A stretch of DNA of 64,000 bases. It comes from Nephrocerus scutellatus. Its lineage: Eukaryota > Arthropoda > Insecta > Diptera > Pipunculidae. The notes beneath the pieces are model-generated. The model was not told where the DNA came from. It was given only the letters and a program-made list of their open reading frames with translations, and ran no database searches. Position numbers and translations under genes: made by a program. The DNA is taken from the NCBI GenBank assembly GCA_947095585.1, contig OX352765.1, forward strand, positions 23,280,254 to 23,344,253. The letters are read 5' to 3'. Below are positions 56,401 to 64,000 of this stretch, one piece after another (the stretch's first letter is position 1; each line of letters opens with the position of its first letter).

Positions 56401-56739
56401 TGTATCATACTTCATCGATGGGTTTGATGCTTGGTAAACTCGGCGGATAAATGGGCAAGGCTGCTAGTACTTGGAATGTCTAGAAGGGCACTGTCTTCGT
56501 ATTTAGCAGCCTTGTCGTACAACTGCAGGACCGTGAAGTTTCAAGTTGTTGATGGCTCATGAATGGTTGTTATTGCAGATTGACCTCCCCGAGGGGATCG
56601 CTGTATCATACTTCATCGATGGGTTTGTTGCTTGGTAAACTCGGCAGATAAGTAGGGCAAGGCTGCTAGTACTTGGAATGTCTATAAGGGCACTGTCTTC
56701 ATATTTAGCAGCCTAGTCGTACAACTGCAGGACCGTGAT
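56322..56739 (+). repeat. 216-bp tandem duplication
   Basis: GTTTCAAGTTGTTGATGGCT starts at 56322 and again at 56538. The two units then share TTGTTATTGCAGATTGAC, CGCTGTATCATACTTCATCG, GGGTTTG.TGCTTGGTAAAC, GGCAAGGCTGCTAGTACTTG, GGGCACTGTCTTC and CAACTGCAGGACCGTGA. They are about 95% alike over the shared part. The second unit lacks ~15 bases (TATCTACACATGTAG in the first). The first unit overlaps the end of the RNase H fragment, so the duplication happened in LINE-derived sequence. Confidence 0.92.
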
Positions 56740-57370
56740 GTGCCTGCGATAGTTTCTACCCTAGGCGGCCTAAGACAGCATCCTATCCTAGTGACAAATA
56801 ATTGGGTATGAGGTTCCGGATGATGTGCCGCCAGGTTAGCTTTGCTGACTATAGCCTTTGATGTCGGATCTCACCAAGGTCGCGTTGTTACTACGCGAGT
56901 TGGTTTATGCCCACGGATGAGGTTGACCTCCTTGGTTAGCTGAGTCTGTGCCAACTATTGGTTAAGGGCCCAGTGTCGTTCTGGGCTTGACCTACGTAGT
57001 GGCTGGTGGTTTACTACCTAAATGCAGGTAGAGCACTGTACATCAGTAGACCCCTGGTGTTACCAATTTCTTAGGTACATCAGTGGCAATAACCGTAAAT
57101 GTAACCGGTGCGAGTATATGCTCTATGTGGAGTTGCATGTCTCAACCGGTTGTCGTGAACCAAAGATCGGCAGGGATTTAAGATGTGTCCTGCTCTAACC
57201 ATTGAGTTAATAATCTCTCTTGACATCTCTTGAGATGGATGTTGATTGACCATTCCATGTCAGAAGAGGACCGTGGAATTATGACCTCTGTTGGAGGTGT
57301 TCACGTTAATCGAAAGACATTTCATTTCTACACATGTACCAACCCTTCCCATTTGTGCGGTACTGAGGCT
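56740..57370. other. Probably LINE-derived, unresolved
   Basis: No open frame or motif is clear. Base composition is less AT-rich than the low-copy islands and like the LINE sequence on both sides, so it may be LINE leader or internal sequence. This is inference only. Confidence 0.3.
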
Positions 57371-57374
57371 AAAT

Positions 57375-57540
57375 ATCCTACAAGCCTTCCTTAATCTATG
57401 ATCTTCGCCCGAAAAATGCTAGTCTGTTCAGGAAGCCTCTATTACTTTGACAGATTCAGATCATCCTTGAAGACACCTCCTTAGAACCCATCCTTCATCT
57501 TGGTTCTTGGATCCGTCAGTCTCGATTGTTACGTCAAATT
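57375..57540 (-). mobile_element. RNase H LINE sliver
   Basis: The minus strand reads FDVTIETDGSKNQDEG (about 57490-57538), then RLPEQTSIFRAKII (about 57385-57425). TDGSK and SIFRAEI are the first and second acidic motifs of the LINE RNase H domain. Only this start remains; the CR1-like fragment on the plus strand overlaps or abuts it near 57500. Confidence 0.75.
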
Positions 57541-58095
57541 GTCTCGTCAGCATAATGAAATGGGGAGAAAACAATCGAGTAGAATTTAACGTTTCTAAAA
57601 CCCAATGCTGTCTCCTGTCGTTCAATCTTAAATCCACTTTATGCTGGAATAGCACTTGTATCGAGGAAACTAAAAAACTCGCAATTCTCGGCATGTGCGT
57701 TAAAGACTAGCTTCGGAACGACTACATATTCACGTTCGATGCTAGAAATACTTGACTCCCTCTTATCTGGTTCTAATCAACAAGGCGTTTATTTACCCCA
57801 AACTTAAGTACAATAGTCATATGTTGTCAGGTGTTTGCATCTGATCTATAGAATTCAGACGAAAACATTGCGAAGTCAATAGATTCGCTTAAACACCGCA
57901 GGAACTTTTCCTGCTTGTCACTGTCTTACCGCTACTACCACCAGCGGAGCCCAAGAAAAGTAGTCAGTTACATTCCACCTCTCCTTGAATTCAAGCGCAA
58001 TACTCGTGGTACTCTAATTGCTCATCAGTTCACCCTCAAGCCCATCTTTGGACGTACAGTTAAGTTCAGAAATTCAAGTCAGTTGGCGGGTGGTC
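57500..58095 (+). mobile_element. CR1-like LINE, RT C-terminal part
   Basis: The plus strand reads MKWGENNRVEFNVSKTQCCL then LSFNLKS (about 57555-57640), CIEETKKLAILGMCVKD (about 57655-57708) and PKLSTIV-type thumb debris near 57800. It ends with SLSYRYYHQRSPRKVVSYIP then PLLEFKRNTR (about 57918-58008). These are colinear with CR1-like LINEs (W...NRVEFN.SKTQCCLLS; YYHG.C..EL....PP..EFKRNTR). Several stops are present. The copy ends near 58090. Confidence 0.85.
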
Positions 58096-58099
58096 AGTT

Positions 58100-60225
58100 A
58101 GATGGAGCACCGGAGAAACGCCGGGTATTTCCGCTAGTTTACCATAGACGGCAATGTTTGTATTTGTAGTACCTACCCATCATAGCTCAACGACCTCTTC
58201 TACATAATTCGCCATGCGACACAATCTCTCAACGATGGTAAGCTACTCGTTGTCGTTTTGTTGTTATTGTTAATGTCAATGACAAAGAAGCGTACCAAAA
58301 TCTTCCCATCTACAGTCTCGATTTCTGAATGAATTTTCGTAGCCGTAATCACTGTGGAAAAAATTCATCGCTGAGCGCATCTTCTTCTGTTGGACAAACT
58401 TCAACGACAATGACAAACAATCAGCGAAAACTTCCTCAACTTCTTGTGTGGGTTGGATTTTACCTCCTGCACCGCACTCCACCCTTCCGATCTAATTAAT
58501 TCGAATCGGCGATTTAAAACATTTGTTTTTCCCTCGCCATCATCGCTACTATACTGCGGATGCAATATAGAATTTCCATGTTGTTCCCAAAGTGCTGGGC
58601 AGGCCGCCGCCGTCGCCTAGTAAGACAAACTGCCACAACTGCCCTGCCTTCGTTGGCAATTGAAATTCAATAAAAACTCGAATATCTCTCAATTAGTTAA
58701 GCAATTAAGTCAGCAGGAGTATTTAGATCGCGAATCTTGAGTAATTCTGTTGGCCGATTTGAAATTCAGTCGGCAAGACAAGCCATCACGAATGACTGCG
58801 TGGGGCTGGTCGCAAACCGAAACCACCCGCAGGCTGCATTTCAAATTCTGGTCGGCTGCTGAATCGGACCAAATGGGGAAATGGTCGAATTACCAATAAA
58901 TTAGCTGATGACGATGATGATGGGGCAGAACGCAATGTTAGCGGACAGCTGATTATTATCATGTGGATGCTGCCGCATGCATGTTGCAATATTATGAGGC
59001 GACCACGAACTCCTCCCTTACCATACCATAGACTCAGCCCAATCGCATTATGTTTAAAATATGAGCAAAATTTGTTGTTCTCTGGAACAACACCAACAGC
59101 GACACCTAATAAATTTGTGAGCTCTGGTTACACCGGTGTTTGTAACACGCTTTAAATTTCGTCAATTTGTTCTGCCACACTTTCAGGGCATAAAGCCGGG
59201 GCTGGGATGGAAATGGAATTTAACTTTCTCCACAAGAACAGCGTGAGCGGCACTATCAGCAACCCTTGCCGTTATAGCGATGCGAATTACAAAAGCCATT
59301 AACCATTAAAATTATGAATTTGACGTATTTCGCGTAGGCCGAGACGCTTGCTCGCAAGGTAATCGTATAACTGGGATACTACGAGTGCACGATGCAACCC
59401 TTTTTTGCACAGCAACAACTGCAATCAACCCCTTTCGACGGTGCTCGGTCGGTAGGTTGGCACATGGAAACAGACCACGCAAAAAAACACGTCACGATCA
59501 TCATAGAAGATCGGCCACACCGTCGTTCACCACCTTGATCATCACTTTTCGTTGATGAATTTTTTTATTATTAATACCAATTTGTGCCTTTAGGAGACCG
59601 CTATTGTATTCCTCTTGGTTTTTTTATGAGAAAATAATTCAAATTTTTCGCAAAAATAATAATTAAAACCTGTCTCGGGCATAATGTTGTATAGTAGCGG
59701 CACAACTCGCGGAGAAGTCAGTCAGCCAGCGAGGCGATAACTACAGTTTTGTAAGTGAGCTGAGACAGTACTTTGCTTTACCGCCATATTCATATTAATA
59801 GCATTACAATTCTTTACTAGACACTGCAGCAACAACAACAGCAACAAAAACAATTGAAATTGGGTTGTTATCTGATTGCTAAGCCATCATTACATACTCG
59901 GTGCATTCATAGAGGGGCTCAGCAGAAAGTAAGTTGTTTTGTATTAATGTGAACCCTGCTTTGTTTTTGTTGTTGGGTTAAACTGAATTATTAATAATGA
60001 GTTTCTTTGCATATTTTAATGAATGCGCGCTTCGGCCAACGGTTCGTAGCTGGACTGTGTTCGTTGGAGTGATGTACGGTGGGACACCATGTCTGCCCTG
60101 CCTACTGCTGTAATGGAATGGAAAGTGTACAGTTGGACATACGACATGCACTGCGATCCATTAGATTAGAAGCAGGCACTTTTGAAAAGTAATAAAAAAC
60201 AGGTTTCAGGTTTTTTTAAAAATAA
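58100..60225. other. Low-copy stretch without recognised gene
   Basis: No frame longer than about 70 codons has domain-like content. CAGCAACAACAACAGC (about 59826-59845) and TTGTTGTTGGG patches typify it. No RNA gene is recognised. Confidence 0.5.
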
Positions 60226-60229
60226 TTAT

Positions 60230-61225
60230 ATTGGAGCACCTGGGCCTTGGGACCCGATCACTTCCAAATTTTTACAGAAAGTCTTGTCATCGAAGATACA
60301 CATGTGTACAAAATTTCAAGAAAAACTTAAAAAATTATATGGGAGCCCCTCGGCCATGGGGCCCGATTACTTCCAAATTTTCACGAAAAATGGTGTTCAT
60401 CGGATTTACAGATGTGTTTAAAACTTTAATAAAATCGGGTTAATTTTTAAAAAATTATACTGAAATCCCTGTGTAGTGGCACAAATTTTTCCAAAAAGTG
60501 TGGTCCATCGGATTAAACACGAGTGTATAAAATTTGAAGAAAATAGGGTAATATTTTTAAAAAAATTGTTTGGGAGCCCCTCGACCCCCGGGCCCGACAC
60601 TTCCAATTTTTTACAAAAACTGTGGTCCAACGGATTAAACACGTGTGTCTAAAATTTGAAGAAAATCGGGTAAAATTTTTAAAAAATTTGTTCGGGAGCC
60701 CCCCACCCTGGGGCCCGACACTTCCAAATTTTTACAAAAACTGTGGTCCAACGGATTAAACACGTGTGTCTAAAATTTGAAGAAAATCGGGTAACATTTT
60801 AAAAAAATTTGTTCGGGAGCCCCCCACCCTGGGGCCTGACACTTCCAAATATTTACAAAAACTGTAGTCCAACGGATTAAACACGTGTGTCTAAAATTTG
60901 AAGAAAATCGGGTAAAATTTTTTAAAAAAAAATTTGGGAGCCTCCTGAGCCCGATCACTCCAAATTTTTTTTACAAAAAGTGTGGCCCATCGGAGTTACA
61001 CAGGTTTAAAAAATTTGAAAAAAATCGGGTCAATTTTTTAAAAATTTATATGGGCACCCCTCGGCACCAACTTTTAATATAAAGTGTTGTCACCGGAAAT
61101 ACACATGTGTGCAAAATTTCAATAAAATCGCGCTTTTGGAATGGGGTTATAAAATGATCGCAAGATTCCTCTACAAACAGACAGATTCACGGACACGGCA
61201 AAGTAAATATAGAGAATTTGATAAA
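60230..61225 (+). mobile_element. Modular ~120-bp repeat family, longest copy
   Basis: Seven to eight head-to-tail units, with the CCCGA-CACTTCC mark near 60254, 60361, 60591, 60714, 60836 and 60950. Units centred on 60.6-60.9 kb are nearly identical to each other (CCCCCACCCTGGGGCC, ACTGTGGTCCAACGGATTAA, CACGTGTGTCTAAAATTTGA), showing recent local amplification. The terminal segment from about 61070 has ATAAAGTGTTGTCACCGG, CAATAAAATCGCGCTTTTGG, ATGATCGCAAGATTCC, CAAACAGACAGATTCACGG and AAGTAAATATAGAGAATTT. Confidence 0.95.
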
Positions 61226-61496
61226 AATGGTTTTTATTCCTTTATATGGCAGTGAGAGGAAAAAAATGGCGGAAAAAATTGTGGTTCATGTTGAATGCAA
61301 TGGTGATTTCCAAAATTTTGAAAGAACAAGCTAAAGATAGTTTTATGAAACTTTAACTGAATGGCTTAGAATGACATACCTTTAAATTGGTTCATAAGAT
61401 TAGAACCAGTCCAAGTATCGGATGGCCCATCGAACGTTTGCAATTTAATTTGGCTCTAAATTCAAAGACGAATGATTATTTTTTTATTAGAACGAG
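61226..61496. other. Spacer, partly transposon 3' flank
   Basis: Nothing is recognised up to about 61450. The part next to the SINE should belong to the 3' end of the IS630-type transposon, because the SINE's target-site duplication lies within that element. Confidence 0.4.
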
Positions 61497-61505
61497 TATA
61501 CATTG

Positions 61506-61800
61506 TGGGCGCCGTGGATCAGTGGAAAACCGCATGGCTACTGAGCAGAGGTTCGTGGTTCGAATGCCAGTAACACCAAAAAGTATTTTTCACGGTGTCC
61601 CACCTCTTGCGAATTGGTGACAAACGTTCCGAGAGTAATAACTTGTCACGGAAAGCTTCTCAATTCGCAGTTCGGTTCCGGCCTTAAATGGTAGGTCCCT
61701 TCCATTTGTGTACAAAAATATGCATGCACAACACAAATGGTCGCTAGAAGCTAGGCCTGGGACCGCAACGGTCTTTCGCGCCGAATTCTATTATTATTAT
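61506..61800 (+). mobile_element. tRNA-derived SINE, copy 5 (full length)
   Basis: The 295-base copy has the head TGGGCGCCG, A box TGGATCAGTGG, B box GGTTCGAATGC, then TTCACGGTGTCCCACC, GACAAACGTTCCGAGAG, CACGGAAAGCTTCTCAATTC, GGTAGGTCCCTTCCATTTGT, ACACAAATGGTCGCTAG and GCGCCGAATTC, with a (TTA)n tail. A perfect 9-base target-site duplication, TATACATTG, lies at 61497-61505 and 61801-61809. This and the clean tail mark it as the youngest copy in the window. It lies in the 3' end of an IS630-type transposon. Confidence 0.95.
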
Positions 61801-61809
61801 TATACATTG

Positions 61810-62705
61810 CCATTAAGTATGGTACACAATATCATTCAAATAACTTCCACGGCTGGCTTTACAGTAACCCAATCTGTCAGCCCAATTTTTCAGAACATTT
61901 TTAAATGTATGGGCTCCCATCTCATCAATGGCAACTTCGATTTGATATTTCAAATCTTGAACAGTCGCCGGATGGTTAACGTAACACTTAACGGCTCCCC
62001 ACAAAAAAAAATTTCAACGGACTCAAATCGCAGCTGCGTGGTGGCCAATTGACAACTCAGTTACGGCTGATTATTCGATCCCCGAAGACCGATTGCTTCG
62101 TTTGCTGTGTGGCAAGTTCCGCCGTCCTGTTGAAAACAAATGTCGTGTGTCTCCTGGGTTACAAAAAACAGTTTTATCATGGCTCGGTAACACTCCCCAT
62201 TGATTAAAAAATAAAAATGGAACAATGATGCCGCCGGTCAAAAATACACACCACAACAGTCACTCGTTGTGGATGCATCGGCTTCCCCATGGTAACGTGT
62301 TGATTTTCTGAGCCCCAAATGCGGATATTTTGCTCAATGACATAGCATCCAAGGTAGGTGAAAATGAGCATGGTCGGAAAAGTTGATTTTTCGGTAAAAA
62401 TATTCATTTTCTCCCCTGCGTTCCACAGCCAAATTAGCGACCCGAAAACGTTGCGGAATGTCATTTTGCTTCAGCCCGTTCACTAATTGAACCTTGTCGG
62501 GCTTCATACTGAGGTCTTTATGCAAAATTCTCATCACAGAACTGCGTGAATTGTTCAATTCTTGAGCACAATGGCGAGATAATGTTGATAGATGGTCAGA
62601 CACATTCTGAGCAACAGCTGCAATGTTCTCGGCTGTACGCGCTGTAAATGCACGTACATGTGTTGGTTTATTCAAAAACAATCTAGTTTCAAGAGCTCGC
62701 TACAC
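61810..62705 (-). mobile_element. IS630/Tc1-type transposase, nearly full coding span
   Basis: Minus-strand order: RAFTARTAENIAAVAQNVSD (about 62590-62650), CAQELNNSRSSVMRILHKDL (about 62510-62570; DNA-binding helix-turn-helix), a QRFRVANLAVERRGENEYFY phrase (about 62390-62460) and NFSDHAHFHL (first catalytic motif, DE changed to DH, about 62360-62395). Then come IRIWGSENQHVTMGKPMHPQ near 62275-62335 and FQQDGGTCHTA (second motif, about 62110-62140). The C-terminus is FLWGAVKCYVNHPATVQDL (about 61945-62005) and YCKASRGSYLNDIVYHT (about 61813-61865). The block between second motif and C-terminus is scrambled. It is related to the pieces at 17.0 and 26.0-26.4 kb. Confidence 0.9.
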
Positions 62706-62713
62706 AAATTGTT

Positions 62714-63300
62714 CTACAAATTGCCTTGTAGCCATTTCATTTCACGTAAGTGCTTGTATACTAGAAGCAGCTCAATGGCGCATCTAGCGGCCGTCTTCAT
62801 AATGAATATTTGCCGGAAAGCCCTACGACAACTTTTATTGCTATTGTAGGGCAGGTATACCATGGCACCTGTGATACCGAGGCAGGCAATCCTTTGAAGC
62901 TTCTGAAGCTTGTTGCCGTTGTCCATTTAAAAACTTGCAGCCACCAAACGATAGCCGCGTACGTGATAACGGGTCTCGCCATCATCGTTTACATCCAGTT
63001 TAGAATTTATACCCTAAGATCTAAGATCTGGTGTGTGATGTTGATGTTGAGTCGTAGCCAGTGTTATCAAATGCACACAGAGCCACTTCTTTGGAGCGAA
63101 GTTCCTTTCATCTTCTTTAATAAATAGTGAAGGGCACCTTCTGTGCTTTTACCTTTTCTGTATAAAAACTGACTTGAGTCCAGAAAGGTAGACAATTCTA
63201 ACCGGCCTCCATAGTCCATAGTTTTGAGAACAAATGATGTTGGACTTATAGGTCTATAGGATTTAGGCAGCTAACAAGGCCTGGTGTCGGGTGGAATTTG
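62714..63300 (-). mobile_element. LINE family A, RT pieces
   Basis: Minus-strand order: an SVFIQKR/QFLYRKGKST-like phrase with EGALHYLLKKM (about 63100-63175), part of the early RT. After a deletion come TRYHVRGY / ARPVITYAAIVWWLQV (about 62935-62985), KLQKLQRIACLGITGAM (about 62855-62910) and FIMKTAARCAIELLLVYKHL (about 62740-62805). The last phrases match FIRKTAARCAIKLQLEY at 12.56 kb and 47.6 kb, so it is the same family. RNase H is absent, and the copy is bounded by the transposon at 62.7 kb. Confidence 0.85.
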
Positions 63301-64000
63301 GTAATTAATTTTAAGCTAACTTCCCGGTGAGCTAGAGATATGAAACTTTAAACATATCTTGATGAAGACACAATCAGACACAAGACAAAAACAAGAAAAC
63401 AGCGACAGCGCAGTATATGAAGACATCACCTTAGATGGCGCGCAAAAGTGAATGGTGACCTGCAAAGGATAGATCTGCACAATTGGGAGGAAGTTAGCAA
63501 AAGACCGTGCGTTTAAATGTGCAATTCTGTATTCTGTCTAATAGATGCAAGGTGTTCTTAAGTGCACCTCATAACGCAAGCGAATTATCAGTCAAGTTTC
63601 GGGCGAATGCAGAACAGCTTCAAAGCACTTAGTCTAGCGTTGCTTTAATATATTCATTCCGCATCATTGAAGTGACATGTCGAAAGGCCTTCAAAATACT
63701 ATAACATTGCTCCTGAACTTTTCTTATCAGATTCCTTTCATAGCCGTTGTCCCAATTCACCGCTTGATTTGCTATAAAATAATCTGTTTGGCTGGCTGGC
63801 TGGCTGGCTGGCTGGCTAGCTCATAAAGCAGCATCTCAGTTGGTGATCGTAAACCTCCCAAACTGCTGCTAGCTCCTCAAGACAATTTCATTAATGAATG
63901 TTGTGCGCTCGATGGCGACTCGCTATGACCACTACTGGATCGTTCATCATCATCATCGTCGTCATCAGCATCGTCATAGTCATCTCCGACGTGGTTTTAA
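63300..64000. other. Low-copy stretch with GGCT microsatellite
   Basis: A (GGCT)n tract (63789-63819) and a TCATCATCATCGTCGTCATC stretch (about 63945-63980) are present. No coding or RNA feature is recognised up to the window end. Confidence 0.6.

Overview
This window looks like repeat-rich intergenic or intronic DNA from an animal, most probably an insect and plausibly a fly with a large genome. It is AT-rich and has no long uninterrupted gene. The low-copy islands are full of CAA, CAG and TTG triplet runs, as in dipteran non-coding DNA. The recognisable coding matter is almost all decayed transposable elements of types common in insects: RNase H-bearing LINEs, CR1/Jockey-like and RTE-like LINEs, mariner/IS630 transposons and a Helitron. 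The dipteran call is an inference; no host gene could be named.

Layout, left half. A degenerate G/T minisatellite (1-245) precedes a low-copy stretch, a decayed LINE (2.69-4.26 kb), more low-copy DNA, copies of a modular ~120-bp repeat (6.74-7.68 kb), two C/A minisatellites flanking a Jockey-like LINE end (8.15-9.29 kb), an RTE-like LINE (10.2-12.07 kb) and an RNase H LINE (12.4-13.4 kb) capped by a tRNA-derived SINE. At 15.3-17.3 kb lie a G/T minisatellite, a Helitron helicase fragment, an RTE fragment and a transposon end. From 20.2 to 23.65 kb there is a dense graveyard: SINE, mariner and LINE fragments, with a second SINE nested in a LINE. More LINE and transposon pieces lie at 25.1-26.4 kb and 29.2-30.4 kb. 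An 11-12 unit, ~154-bp satellite fills 30.6-32.35 kb.

Layout, right half. At 34.7-37.7 kb are a mariner piece, two LINE pieces (one with a 2A-like motif) and long arrays of the 120-bp family. An RTE-like LINE with its reverse transcriptase deleted is at 40.6-41.7 kb, and a degenerate tandem array at 41.9-42.5 kb. A possible terminal exon of an unidentified minus-strand gene lies at about 45.0-45.1 kb. A mariner-like element with both inverted termini and DD37D spacing spans 45.5-46.7 kb, followed by a LINE at 46.8-48.6 kb. More LINEs lie at 51.3-54.0 kb and 56.0-58.1 kb, the longest 120-bp array at 60.2-61.2 kb, then a SINE inserted into an IS630-type transposon (61.5-62.7 kb) and one more LINE copy.

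The parts do not form a pathway. The window is a record of successive insertions. The most informative elements are the SINE family (five copies, three with target-site duplications, two nested in older elements), the modular 120-bp family with a shared 3' end, the two-subtype 154-bp satellite and the nearly complete DD37D transposon. I found no CRISPR array, rRNA, free-standing tRNA gene or host operon, and no convincing new cellular system.
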